A stretch of 64,000 nt of DNA from Pseudomonas sp. MWU13-2100 (lineage in GTDB: Bacteria > Pseudomonadota > Gammaproteobacteria > Pseudomonadales > Pseudomonadaceae), in contig NZ_JALLIX010000029.1 of assembly GCF_023242365.1 (NCBI RefSeq), positions 16,801 through 80,800 on the forward strand. The letters are read 5' to 3'. The notes beneath the pieces were generated by a model that saw only the letters and a list, made by a program, of their open reading frames with translations, was not told the DNA's origin and did not search any database. The position numbers were made by a program, and so were the translations under genes. This document shows, piece after piece, positions 41,231 to 50,434 of this stretch. Every line of letters begins with the position of its first letter. Position 1 is the first letter of the stretch.

Positions 41231-43519
41231 ATGGCACTGGCCCATTCCCTTGGATTTCCGCGCATTGGACGCGACCGTGAACTGAAGAAAGCTCAAGAAG
41301 CGTTCTGGAAAGGCGAATTGGACGAAGCGGGTCTGCGTGCCGTGGGTAGCGAGCTGCGCAAGGCCCACTGGGCCGTGCAGAAGCAAGCCGGCATCGAACT
41401 GCTTCCGGTCGGCGACTTTGCCTGGTACGACCAGGTCCTGACCCACTCGCTGATGTTCGGTGTGATCCCGGAGCGCTTCCATCCGCACGACGGCAAGGTG
41501 TCCCTGCAAACCCTGTTCAGCATGGCCCGTGGCGTCAGCGACAGCTGCTGCGGTGGTGCGCACGCCCAGGAAATGACCAAGTGGTTTGATACCAACTACC
41601 ACTATCTGGTGCCGGAGTTCAGCGCCGACCAGCAGTTCCAGCTCGGCTGGGATCAGCTGTTTGAAGAGGTCGAGGAGGCGCGCGCGTTGGGTCACACCGT
41701 CAAACCCGTGGTGATCGGCCCGTTGACTTACCTGTGGCTGGGCAAGGCCAAAGGTGCTGACTTCGACAAGCTCGATCTGCTCGATCGCCTGCTGCCGCTG
41801 TATGGCCAGATTTTCCAGCGCCTGGCTGCCCAAGGCGTCGAGTGGGTGCAGATCGACGAGCCGATCCTGGTCCTGGACCTGCCGCAGGAATGGAAAAACG
41901 CCTTTGAGCGTGCCTATAACCTGATCCAGCGCGATCCACTGAAAAAGCTGGTTGCCACCTATTTCGGCGGCCTGGAAGAGAACCTCGGCCTGGCGGCCAA
42001 TCTGCCGGTCGACGGTCTGCACATCGACCTGGTCCGTGCCCCTGAGCAATACCCGAGCATTCTCGATCGCCTGCCGGCCTACAAGGTCCTGTCATTGGGG
42101 CTGGTCAACGGCCGTAATGTCTGGCGTTGTGACCTGGAACAAGCCCTGGCGGTCTTGCAACAGGCCAAGGAGCGCCTGGGGGATCGTCTGTGGGTCGCGC
42201 CTTCCTGCTCGTTGCTGCACAGCCCGGTCGACCTGGGCCGTGAAGACAAGCTGGACGCCGAACTCAAGAGCTGGCTGGCCTTTGCCGTGCAGAAGTGTGA
42301 AGAGGTCGCGATCCTGGCCCGTGCCGTCAGCGAGCCGCAAGCCGCTCCAGTCCTGGAGGCATTGGCCCGCAGTCGTGCAGTCCAGGCCAGCCGTGCCGCC
42401 TCGCCGCGGATCCACAAGCCGGCTGTGCAGGCTCGCGTTGCCGCGATTACGGCCAAGGACAGCCAGCGTCATTCAGTGTTCGCCAGCCGTATCGAGAAGC
42501 AGCGTGTCGGCCTGGATCTGCCGCTGTTCCCGACCACGACCATCGGTTCGTTCCCGCAAACAGCGGCCATCCGCCTGGCGCGTCAATCGTTTAAACAGGG
42601 CAAGTTGAGCGAAGCCCAATACACCGAGGCGATGCACAGCGAGATTCGTCATGCTGTCGAGTTCCAGGAGCGTCTGGGCCTGGATGTTCTGGTGCACGGT
42701 GAAGCCGAACGTAACGACATGGTCGAGTACTTTGCCGAACAACTCGACGGTTATGCCTTCAGCCGTTTCGGCTGGGTCCAGAGCTACGGTTCCCGCTGCG
42801 TCAAGCCGGCGCTGATCTTCGGCGACCTGAGCCGTCCGAAAGCCATGACCGTGGAGTGGATCCGCTACGCCCAGGGTCTCACCGACAAGGTGATGAAGGG
42901 CATGCTGACCGGTCCGGTGACCATGCTGATGTGGTCCTTCCCCCGTGAGGACGTGTCCCGTGAAGTGCAGGCTCGTCAATTGGCACTGGCCATTCGTGAC
43001 GAGGTGCTGGACCTGGAAGCCGCCGGCATCAAGATAGTCCAGATCGACGAAGCGGCGTTCCGCGAAGGTTTGCCGCTGCGCCGGGCGCAATGGCCGCACT
43101 ACCTGGACTGGGCCACCGAGGCCTTCCGCCTGTGCGCGTCCGGTGTGCGTGATGAAACCCAGATCCACACCCACATGTGCTACAGCGAGTTCAACGATGT
43201 GATCGAGTCCATTGCGGCCATGGATGCCGACGTCATCACCATCGAAACCTCGCGTTCGGACATGGAGTTGCTGGAGGCATTCGAAGCCTTCGCTTACCCG
43301 AATGAAATCGGGCCGGGCGTCTACGACATCCACTCGCCACGGGTGCCGGAGGCTTCGGAGATGGCCAACCTGCTGCGCAAAGCCGCCCGGCGTATTCCCG
43401 CCGAGCGTCTATGGGTCAACCCGGACTGCGGCCTGAAAACCCGTGGCTGGCCGGAAACCGAAGCGGCCCTGGTGCAGATGGTCGGCGCCGCTCGCCAACT
43501 GCGCCGGGAACTGGCGTGA
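41231..43519 (+). CDS. metE: Cobalamin-independent methionine synthase
   Basis: A 762-residue enzyme transferring methyl from 5-methyltetrahydropteroyl-triglutamate to homocysteine. It has the N-terminal MALAHSLGFPRIGRDRELKKA and two homologous barrels; zinc ligands in the C-terminal barrel are in HTHMCYSEFND (His and Cys) and in NPDCGLKTRGW. GGAG precedes the ATG at 41231. The upstream in-frame extension to 41126 runs through the palindrome and is not coding. Monocistronic. Confidence 0.96.
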   Translation: MALAHSLGFPRIGRDRELKKAQEAFWKGELDEAGLRAVGSELRKAHWAVQKQAGIELLPVGDFAWYDQVLTHSLMFGVIPERFHPHDGKVSLQTLFSMARGVSDSCCGGAHAQEMTKWFDTNYHYLVPEFSADQQFQLGWDQLFEEVEEARALGHTVKPVVIGPLTYLWLGKAKGADFDKLDLLDRLLPLYGQIFQRLAAQGVEWVQIDEPILVLDLPQEWKNAFERAYNLIQRDPLKKLVATYFGGLEENLGLAANLPVDGLHIDLVRAPEQYPSILDRLPAYKVLSLGLVNGRNVWRCDLEQALAVLQQAKERLGDRLWVAPSCSLLHSPVDLGREDKLDAELKSWLAFAVQKCEEVAILARAVSEPQAAPVLEALARSRAVQASRAASPRIHKPAVQARVAAITAKDSQRHSVFASRIEKQRVGLDLPLFPTTTIGSFPQTAAIRLARQSFKQGKLSEAQYTEAMHSEIRHAVEFQERLGLDVLVHGEAERNDMVEYFAEQLDGYAFSRFGWVQSYGSRCVKPALIFGDLSRPKAMTVEWIRYAQGLTDKVMKGMLTGPVTMLMWSFPREDVSREVQARQLALAIRDEVLDLEAAGIKIVQIDEAAFREGLPLRRAQWPHYLDWATEAFRLCASGVRDETQIHTHMCYSEFNDVIESIAAMDADVITIETSRSDMELLEAFEAFAYPNEIGPGVYDIHSPRVPEASEMANLLRKAARRIPAERLWVNPDCGLKTRGWPETEAALVQMVGAARQLRRELA

Positions 43520-43663
43520 TGCGCTAGATATCGGGTCTGGTTTGCTGCTGGGCTTGCTCGCCGGTGTGGAAGTTCCGCGTCGTCTCCCTGAGCATCCAGT
43601 GGGTGCTCTGGACCACTGTGGGCCTGACATTCGGCTGGTTGGCCGAGCGCCTGCTGAATCTGC

Positions 43664-44596
43664 TCACGTCCACCAGTAGCGCACCAGATGGAAGAAGATC
43701 GGCGCGGCGAAGCACACCGAGTCCAGCCGGTCGAGCATGCCGCCATGGCCTTCGATCATATGGCCCCAGTCCTTGACCCCGCGGTCGCGCTTGATCGCCG
43801 ACATGACGATGCCACCGGCAAAGCCCAGCAGGTTGATCAGCAACGCGATCAGCACCGCTTGCCAGGGATTGAACGGGGTAATCCAGAACAGCGCGCCGCC
43901 AATCAAGGAGGCCAGGGTAATGCCGCCGACAAAGCCTTCGACGGTTTTCGATGGCGACAGGTTGGGTGCGATCTTGCGTTTGCCGAACAGCTTGCCGCAG
44001 ACGTATTGGAGCACGTCGGACAACTGCACCACGATCACCAGGTAAGCGATCAGCAACAGGTTGCGGCCTTCATAGCCGGTAATCTCCAGGGTCAGCAGTG
44101 CTGGCACGAACGACACGCAGAACACCGCGATCATCAGCCCCCACTGGACCTTTGAGGCGCGTTCCAGGAAGTGCGTGCTGTCACCGCCCAGCGAAGCGAG
44201 GATCGGTAGCAACAGGAACACGTAGACCGGAATGAAGATCGAGAACAGTCCGTACCAGTCGCTGTAGATCAGCAGGTACTGCAATGGCAAGGCCAGGTAG
44301 AACGCCGCTACCAGCGCCGGGTAGTCGCTGCGCCGAGTCGGCGTCAGGGTCAGGAACTCGCGCAGGGCGTAGAAGGACACCGCATAGAACAGCAGGATCA
44401 CCGCGCCGGTACCCAGCCAGAAGGCGATACCGATCACCAGCACCATCACCCACCAGGCATTGATCCGGGCGTTGAGGTTATCGATGACCGCGTTTGGCGT
44501 GCCGCGGGTACGCCATTTGAGGATAAAGCCGATCAGCGAAGCCAGGACCAGGATCATGCCGATCCCGGTGAACAACATCAGGGTCTGCCTATCCAT
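43664..44596 (-). CDS. ynbB: CdsA-like phosphatidate cytidylyltransferase of ynb operon
   Basis: A 310-residue membrane protein with about eight TM segments and the CDP-diglyceride synthase signature SAIKRDRGVKDWGHMIEGHG followed by GMLDRLDS. It would make CDP-diacylglycerol from phosphatidate and CTP. The match is to the YnbB branch, as judged by its partners: it ends the six-gene ynb-type operon, starting 1 nt after the acyltransferase stop. GGAG precedes the ATG at 44596. Confidence 0.88.
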   Translation of the reverse strand: MDRQTLMLFTGIGMILVLASLIGFILKWRTRGTPNAVIDNLNARINAWWVMVLVIGIAFWLGTGAVILLFYAVSFYALREFLTLTPTRRSDYPALVAAFYLALPLQYLLIYSDWYGLFSIFIPVYVFLLLPILASLGGDSTHFLERASKVQWGLMIAVFCVSFVPALLTLEITGYEGRNLLLIAYLVIVVQLSDVLQYVCGKLFGKRKIAPNLSPSKTVEGFVGGITLASLIGGALFWITPFNPWQAVLIALLINLLGFAGGIVMSAIKRDRGVKDWGHMIEGHGGMLDRLDSVCFAAPIFFHLVRYWWT

Positions 44597-44597
44597 T

Positions 44598-45218
44598 TCA
44601 GTGTTGCTCCGGTGCCAGGGCCAGCAGCGCATCGCGGCTGCGTTGCAGGAAGTGTTCTTTGCTTTCGTCGTCTTCAAGTCGCAGCGGTGCGCCGAAACTG
44701 GTGGTGCACAGCAGGGGCAGGGGCAATACACGACCCTTGGGCATGACCCGGTTGAGGTTGGCGATCCATACCGGAATCAGCTGTGCCTGCGGAAACGTCC
44801 GGGTCAGGTGGAAAATTCCGCTCTTGAACGGCAGCAGGCCGTCCTCCTGGTTGCGGGTGCCTTCGGGGAAAATGATCAGCGAGTGGCCTTGTTCCAACGC
44901 GTCGAGCATCGGTTGCAGTGGGTTGTCCCCCGGCGCCTTGCGTTCGCGGTCGATCAGTACACCGTTGAAGACCCGCTTGATGATGTAGCGGCGCAGGGCG
45001 CTTTTATTCCAGTAGTCGGCACCGGCGACCGGTCGTGTGAGCTTGCGCAGCGCCGGTGGCAGCGAGGCCCAGAGCAGCACGAAATCACCGTGGCTGCTGT
45101 GGTTGGCGAAGTAGATGCGCTGCTCCGGATTGGGCCCGCAGCCGATCCACAGGCTGCGAGCGCCGGTGATCAAGCGGGCGCCGGAGGTGATGAGGGTGGC
45201 AACCACGGGTTCGAACAT
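44598..45218 (-). CDS. PlsC-like 1-acylglycerol-3-phosphate acyltransferase
   Basis: A 206-residue acyltransferase with the HX4D box NHSSHGDF and the FPEGTR substrate-binding box. It should acylate lysophosphatidate or a related lysolipid, producing the substrate for the CdsA-like enzyme next to it (1-nt gap). AAGGAA precedes the ATG. This gene and the small membrane protein are additions relative to E. coli ynbABCD. Confidence 0.9.
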   Translation of the reverse strand: MFEPVVATLITSGARLITGARSLWIGCGPNPEQRIYFANHSSHGDFVLLWASLPPALRKLTRPVAGADYWNKSALRRYIIKRVFNGVLIDRERKAPGDNPLQPMLDALEQGHSLIIFPEGTRNQEDGLLPFKSGIFHLTRTFPQAQLIPVWIANLNRVMPKGRVLPLPLLCTTSFGAPLRLEDDESKEHFLQRSRDALLALAPEQH

Positions 45219-45227
45219 GACGATTCC

Positions 45228-45683
45228 TTATCCGGCGAAGGGCAGCCAGGGGCTGGCCAGGATGACGATCAATGGCAGGGAAATTTGTACCAGCACCAGC
45301 AGCGCCTGACGCTTGAGCAGGCCCAGTGCGCCACGGCTACGCTCGGTCCAGGGGCGGTTTGTGGATTGCCGCGGCTGCAGGCCGAGGTCTTGCAGCGTCT
45401 GGTCCAGTGCTTCGGTGCGGTCACTCAGGTTGCAGGGGTCTTGTGCCATCAACTGGAACAGATCGGCGTCGAACGCGACGCGAAAGGCCCAGTACTTTTG
45501 CAGTAGGCCCGACAGTACCAGCCAGGCGCTGACCACCAGGCACCACAGGTTGATGGTGCTGAAGAGCAAGGGCGTCAGCCCCAGCAGAACCCCCAGTACG
45601 GTCAGCCCCATGGAGAGTTGGTCGAGCGCGCGGCCGCGCCGCAGCAGGCTCGCGATCACGTGTAGCTGCAGGTTAGCGGGCAT
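45228..45683 (-). CDS. Small membrane protein of the ynb operon
   Basis: A 151-residue protein with two N-terminal TM helices (LSMGLTVLGVLLGLTPLLF, LWCLVVSAWLVLSGLL), a cytoplasmic stretch and one C-terminal helix (VLVQISLPLIVILASPWL). No recognised domain. GAGGAT precedes the ATG at 45683, which overlaps the end of the phosphatase gene by 11 nt; the next gene starts 9 nt later. Probably a scaffold or accessory subunit; this is inference. Confidence 0.78.
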   Translation of the reverse strand: MPANLQLHVIASLLRRGRALDQLSMGLTVLGVLLGLTPLLFSTINLWCLVVSAWLVLSGLLQKYWAFRVAFDADLFQLMAQDPCNLSDRTEALDQTLQDLGLQPRQSTNRPWTERSRGALGLLKRQALLVLVQISLPLIVILASPWLPFAG

Positions 45684-47034
45684 CGGCGATCCTCGAGCGA
45701 GCGGGCGTTTCGATGGCCGCAAGGTGGATCATGGCTTCCAGCGCCTGGCGATGCCGCGGATGCAGGACCACGCCGGGACGTGCCGCGCGTATCAGCGCCA
45801 GGGCTGCATCGATCGTCGTCGCTCGGCGGCTGTGCAGCAACCAGGCGGCGATCGCCGTGGCACTGCGCGAATAACCCAGGGCGCAGCAGACCAGCAGCGG
45901 GCCGTGCTGGCGCAATTCGTCAATGCTCAGGGCGGCTGCGCGACATTGCTCCGCTGACGGTGCGATCAGGTCCAGCACGGGGACACTGCGATAGGCCCGG
46001 CCCTTGGGCGCCAGCGGCAGTTCGGCACAGAGATCGACGATGGCCGCGAATGAGCCGGCCTGAAGTTCGCGGCGGCTTGGCAGTCGCCCGAGCCAAAGGT
46101 TTTCTACCACCTGATCGGGTTGTGGATGGGATCTTGTCCAGAGCCGCGAATTGATCCAGGCACCCGCCCGGTAAGGCGCAAACAGCCAGCGCGCCGCCGG
46201 GCTCAAGCTGCCGTCGGCGCGTTTCTGGAAGCCATCGGCACCGAGCACCGCGTAATTCAGGGCCACCAGCGCCAGGGCCAATGCCGGCCAGAGCAACCAC
46301 AATGCGGCACCGGCGAAACCGATGCCGGCGATAGCCAGCAGCGCCGCGCCCAGCCCATAGCGAGCGCCGAGGGTCAGGCGTTGGCCGTCCCGTGTCAGGC
46401 GCGCCACGGTCAACGGGTTGGCACGATCATCCGGCCATAGCCATACGCACAACCAGCCGGCCAGGGCGCCGGTGGGGAGGTCGATAAAGTGGTGTTGGTA
46501 GGTGGTCAGCACCGACACACCGATCAGCGCGAACCAGCCGTGTACCAGCCAGCGCCCGGCACCGCTGAAATGTCGACGGTACATGACCCACAGAATCACC
46601 AGCAACGCGATATGCAGGGAAGGCGCCTGGTTGAAGGGCTTGTCGAAGCCCGCCAGCACCGCGAACAGCCAGCCGAACACGCCGTCCAACGGTGGTCGAG
46701 CGAAGGTGAAGGTCAGCGGCCAGAGCAGGAAGCAGGAGACGGCGATCGCCTGGGCCGTCAGCAAGCGCAAGGCGTGCCGGTCGAGCTCGCGCTTGCTTCT
46801 GGGTAGCAGCAGCGACAAACCGTAAAGCAGGTCGATGGACCAGTAGGGCACGATGGTCCAGGCCCAGAACGGCAGGTGGCTTTCCCAGCCGAACACGTAG
46901 CTGCCGACATCACTGCGCCGGGCCGTGTACCAGGTGGCAAAGCCATAGCTGGCGAAGAACAACGGCGCCAGCAGGACCAGCCAGAGCACGGCGCGTTTCA
47001 GCACGCCGGCTTCGCGGGAAGCGCTGTTCATCAT
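45673..47034 (-). CDS. ynbD: PAP2 / dual-specificity phosphatase fusion
   Basis: A 453-residue protein: the N-terminal two-thirds is a PAP2-type membrane phosphatase (about six TM, then NQAPSLHIALL and YQHHFIDLPTGALAG), and the C-terminal third is a cysteine phosphatase with the P-loop CALGYSRSAT (C-x5-R) and upstream VENLWLGRLPSRRELQ. It should remove phosphate from a lipid phosphate; the second domain may act on a lipid head group. The ATG overlaps the preceding stop (ATGA). Equivalent to E. coli YnbD. Confidence 0.88.
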   Translation of the reverse strand: MMNSASREAGVLKRAVLWLVLLAPLFFASYGFATWYTARRSDVGSYVFGWESHLPFWAWTIVPYWSIDLLYGLSLLLPRSKRELDRHALRLLTAQAIAVSCFLLWPLTFTFARPPLDGVFGWLFAVLAGFDKPFNQAPSLHIALLVILWVMYRRHFSGAGRWLVHGWFALIGVSVLTTYQHHFIDLPTGALAGWLCVWLWPDDRANPLTVARLTRDGQRLTLGARYGLGAALLAIAGIGFAGAALWLLWPALALALVALNYAVLGADGFQKRADGSLSPAARWLFAPYRAGAWINSRLWTRSHPQPDQVVENLWLGRLPSRRELQAGSFAAIVDLCAELPLAPKGRAYRSVPVLDLIAPSAEQCRAAALSIDELRQHGPLLVCCALGYSRSATAIAAWLLHSRRATTIDAALALIRAARPGVVLHPRHRQALEAMIHLAAIETPARSRIADAR

Positions 47035-48788
47035 TGCACGCGTTGCGCCAGGGATACGCTGAAAATCCCCCATTCATCGACCCGTTGAGTGATTTTGCGA
47101 AACCCGGCGGCTTCGACCAACTGGTCCATTTCCGCCTGGCTGCGACGGCGCATGACCCAGGCCTGGCCTTGACGGTGACTGGTCAGGGCGCGGGCGATCA
47201 GTTCCAGCTGGGGATGCCAGGGCTGCCCGGTGTAGACCAGATAGGCGCCCGGTTCGCAGGCCTCGGCCAAGCCGGCCAGTGAGTGGCCGACCATGGTGTT
47301 GTCGGCGAACAGTTCATACAGACCCGACACCACCGCCAGGCTCGGCTTGGGCTCAAGTGCGGCGAGGCTGGCGCGGTCAAAGGCATCGCCCTTGACGAAC
47401 CGGGCGATTTCTCCCAGGCCTTTTTCGACGATCAGCGCGCTGCCGTCACGCACGTTGATATCGCTGTAGTCGCGCAGCAGGATCGATTCGGGCAGCGGTG
47501 TCACCCCGTGCAGGGCTTCAAGGATATAACGCCCGTGGCCGGCGGCGATGTCGACGATCCGCACTTCGCGGCCTTGCTCGCGCAACTGGGCCATGGCCAG
47601 GCGCAACAGCTCCTCGACATGCAGCTTGCGTTGGCGGATACCGCGCCAGCCGATGGAGTTCAGGTAGTTCTGGTCGATCATCCGGCCCAGTGGGGTATGC
47701 CCGGTGGGGGTGTTGCGGTAGACGTAGTCCAGGGTGCTGCCGGAGTCGAAACCGGTATCGAAGCCGAGTTTGACCCCGGCCGACAGCCTGCTGCCCAGGG
47801 CCATGCTGGCGCGGGTCAGGCGCCAGTAGAGATCGCGTGGTGAGTTGTGCGGCAAGGGTGCTGCCAGCGACTCGGATTCGGCGCAGGTCTCGCCGACGCG
47901 ATCGGCGTCGAGCAGGGGCGGGCGACTGACCGGCGAGAGGAAGTTCTGTTCGATGAAACGCCTGGCGCGGCTGATGGCCAGGTGCCGGTCGCGTTCGCCG
48001 AGGGTGTCGTGGAAGAAACCGGGGAGTACGTGGCGTTCTTTTTTCAGGCTGCCCAGGCGCTGGAAAAATTGCTCCTGGGGTTTGCGATGGACCACGAAAT
48101 CGGCGCCGGAAATCAGCAACTGGGTTGGCACCTGGATCGCATTGGCATCGGCGACCACGCGGTCGGCGGCTTCGTAGAGCCCGAGCAGGACATTTACCGA
48201 AATGGCCTTGGTGATCAGCGGGTCGCTGTCATAGGAGGCAATGCGCTCCGGGTCGTGACTGAGAAATCTGGCCTTGACGTAGCTGTTGACGAAAAAATTG
48301 CCGCGAAAGCGTCGCATCAGGACCAGGCCCGGACGGGCGAAAGGCACGTAGAGCTTGACCTTGAAGGCCGGGGAGGCGAGCACCAGGGCACGGATCTTCG
48401 GCGCGTAATCGTGGACCCAGGTGGCGACGATCACCGCGCCGACGCTCTGGGCGACCACTGCGATGTTTTCTTCGGCAATAGCGAAGGTGGCGCCGAGGTG
48501 ATCGCAGAAAGTCTGTACATCCCGCACGCTGGTGGCGAAGCTCGGGCTGTCGCCCCGCGCCCCCGGCGACTGGCCGTGACCGCGGGCGTCCCAGGCGAAG
48601 AAGTCGAAGTCCGGCAGGTCGAGTTCATCCACCAGGTGGGCGATACGCCCGGAATGCTCATGCCCCCGGTGGAACAGCAGGATGGCCTTGCGCGGTTCGC
48701 CGACGACAGGCGCGGTGGCCGGCCAGTGGCGATAAAACAACTCGACGCCATCATGGGTGCTGAAGGTCTGGGTTTGCTCGTCGCGCAT
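47031..48788 (-). CDS. ynbC: Alpha/beta hydrolase - methyltransferase fusion
   Basis: A 585-residue two-domain protein. Residues 1-300 form an alpha/beta hydrolase (lysophospholipase-like) with the oxyanion region LLFHRGHEHSGR, elbow VAQSVGAV (first glycine of GxSxG is alanine) and the closing FFHDTLGERD. The second domain, 330-585, is a class I SAM methyltransferase with motif I IVDIAAGHGRYIL. The ATG at 48788 has AAAGGA. Equivalent to E. coli YnbC. It starts 75 nt after ynbA and overlaps ynbD by 4 nt. Confidence 0.88.
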   Translation of the reverse strand: MRDEQTQTFSTHDGVELFYRHWPATAPVVGEPRKAILLFHRGHEHSGRIAHLVDELDLPDFDFFAWDARGHGQSPGARGDSPSFATSVRDVQTFCDHLGATFAIAEENIAVVAQSVGAVIVATWVHDYAPKIRALVLASPAFKVKLYVPFARPGLVLMRRFRGNFFVNSYVKARFLSHDPERIASYDSDPLITKAISVNVLLGLYEAADRVVADANAIQVPTQLLISGADFVVHRKPQEQFFQRLGSLKKERHVLPGFFHDTLGERDRHLAISRARRFIEQNFLSPVSRPPLLDADRVGETCAESESLAAPLPHNSPRDLYWRLTRASMALGSRLSAGVKLGFDTGFDSGSTLDYVYRNTPTGHTPLGRMIDQNYLNSIGWRGIRQRKLHVEELLRLAMAQLREQGREVRIVDIAAGHGRYILEALHGVTPLPESILLRDYSDINVRDGSALIVEKGLGEIARFVKGDAFDRASLAALEPKPSLAVVSGLYELFADNTMVGHSLAGLAEACEPGAYLVYTGQPWHPQLELIARALTSHRQGQAWVMRRRSQAEMDQLVEAAGFRKITQRVDEWGIFSVSLAQRVQ

Positions 48789-48863
48789 TGCAATGTCCTT
48801 TTGCCGGATCTTGGAGGGTGGAGCTTGAGGCAACTCTCTGGGGGAGCGGTTTTGCGATTCGGG

Positions 48864-49490
48864 TTATTTGGCCGGTGGTTCCTTTGTTGCGGCTTCTTTC
48901 AAGCCTTGCCGTACCCGATTGACCAGCGTGATCAGCAGGAGTGCCACCATCAACACGAATAACCCGTTTATCCATTGGGCATTGATCAGGCCGAAGGCCA
49001 CGCCGGTGGCGATTACACCAAGGGCGAAGGCGCGATCGCTCTTGCCCATGGGACCGTCGTAGCGTCGTGAGGCACCGATCATCGGCCCCAGGACACCGGC
49101 GTATTCGCAGAACAGCGCCAGCAGGGTCACCAGCAGTACCGCCAGCAGGCTGACTTCGGGCAACAAGGCGAACGGCAGGATCAGCGCGCTGTCGGCGACG
49201 ATGTCGCAGAGTTCGTTCAAGTAGGCGCCGAGCTTCGATTGCTGGCCAAATTCCCGGGCGAGCATGCCGTCGATGGCGTTGAGGGCCATGCGCAGGATCA
49301 TCCACAGCGGGATGATCACGAACACCCAGGCGTGTCCGGCGAAGGTGGCGACTACGGTGCCCACCAGCAGGGAAATCACGGCGGCGCTCAGGGTGACCTG
49401 GTTGGCGCTGGTACCATTGTCGAAGAGGCGCTGGACCACCGGCCGCAGCAGGTTCTGAAAACGGGGCTTGAGTTGGTAGATCGAAGGCAT
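48864..49490 (-). CDS. ynbA: CDP-alcohol phosphatidyltransferase-like protein
   Basis: A 208-residue membrane protein with six TM segments and a CDP-alcohol phosphotransferase motif. The motif, normally D-xx-DG-xx-AR-x8-G-xxx-D-xxx-D, reads NAIDGMLAREF..LGAYLNELCD here: the first and third aspartates are asparagines. The second and fourth are kept. I recall the same in E. coli YnbA, so it looks like a family feature. First gene of the operon; AAGGAC precedes the ATG. Alcohol substrate unknown. Confidence 0.88.
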   Translation of the reverse strand: MPSIYQLKPRFQNLLRPVVQRLFDNGTSANQVTLSAAVISLLVGTVVATFAGHAWVFVIIPLWMILRMALNAIDGMLAREFGQQSKLGAYLNELCDIVADSALILPFALLPEVSLLAVLLVTLLALFCEYAGVLGPMIGASRRYDGPMGKSDRAFALGVIATGVAFGLINAQWINGLFVLMVALLLITLVNRVRQGLKEAATKEPPAK

Positions 49491-49750
49491 GGTGGCGACG
49501 GTCCTTGTCCAGGGCGGTGAGTGGGGCTAGGGGATTCCTGCGAGCCGGGGAGACCGCTTATTGGCAAAACAGGTGGATTATTGCCGGAAATGACCGGGAC
49601 TGACATTAGGTTCCGGATAAAAATGTGCAACCAAGCATCTAAGAAATAGATCGGCTTTTACACAATGCGCTCGCGCAAGCACTACCGCTCTCCATTTTTA
49701 TCGCCTGACGACTCAGTGAGGTTGAGCATTTTTGCAAGACGATACCGTTT

Positions 49751-50320
49751 TTAGGGGCAGCTGGTTTCCACGACTTTCAGCCAAGGCCAACGGGCCTGGT
49801 AACTTTTTGCCTTCTGCTCGAACAAGTGGGGTTCGCGATGTGCTGGATTGATCCGAAGCAGGCCTTGCTCGATATCGGTCAGGCCGTAGGGGGCATATAT
49901 CTCGCCCGTGGCAACCTCCAGTCCGATGCAGGTGCCGGCAATGAGGTAACGATCAATGCCGTCTTTGGTCGACTCCAATCGAGAATAGGCCCGCCCGAAT
50001 CGCTGTTCGTACCAAAGATGGACTCGAGCCTGGTTCTTGATATCGATGTTGACGCCAAGGTCCAGGAAGAGCTGTCGAGTGGCCTGGATAACTTCGTCTT
50101 CGGCTTCCCAGGAGAGATCTTTATCGAAGTAGAAGACGTCGTAATCCTTGACGCCCCACTCGGGTGGCAGGTCCGAATGCTGGTTCCAGGCGGCCTGGAA
50201 CAGGCAGCCTGCGGTGAGCATGCATTGACTCAAGCCGAGAGAAGGCAAACGTGAGGCTATCTGAGCGTTTACCGGGTTAGCCATGGCCAAGCTGATCAGG
50301 CGTTCGGCGGTCAATGTCAT
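49751..50320 (-). CDS. Nucleotidyltransferase-family protein (DUF925/NTP_transf_6)
   Basis: A 189-residue protein with the family core MLTAGCLFQAAWNQHSDLPPEWGVKDYDVFYFDKDLSWEAED, where the DYDVFYFD acidic pair resembles the nucleotidyltransferase metal site, and YLIAGTCIGLEV. Members are annotated as nucleotidyltransferases but are uncharacterised. The ATG at 50320 has AAAGGA at 6 nt; one two codons earlier (50326) is too close to the RBS. Monocistronic. Confidence 0.85.
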   Translation of the reverse strand: MTLTAERLISLAMANPVNAQIASRLPSLGLSQCMLTAGCLFQAAWNQHSDLPPEWGVKDYDVFYFDKDLSWEAEDEVIQATRQLFLDLGVNIDIKNQARVHLWYEQRFGRAYSRLESTKDGIDRYLIAGTCIGLEVATGEIYAPYGLTDIEQGLLRINPAHREPHLFEQKAKSYQARWPWLKVVETSCP

Positions 50321-50434
50321 CTTCATTCCTTTGGTGTAGAGCGAGTCCGGGTTACCGAGGATAGCTCAAGGCACATGAAATTTTGTGACGCCTATCGACC
50401 TTGTCAATGCGCTGTTGTTGGTATGGGCCCTGGT

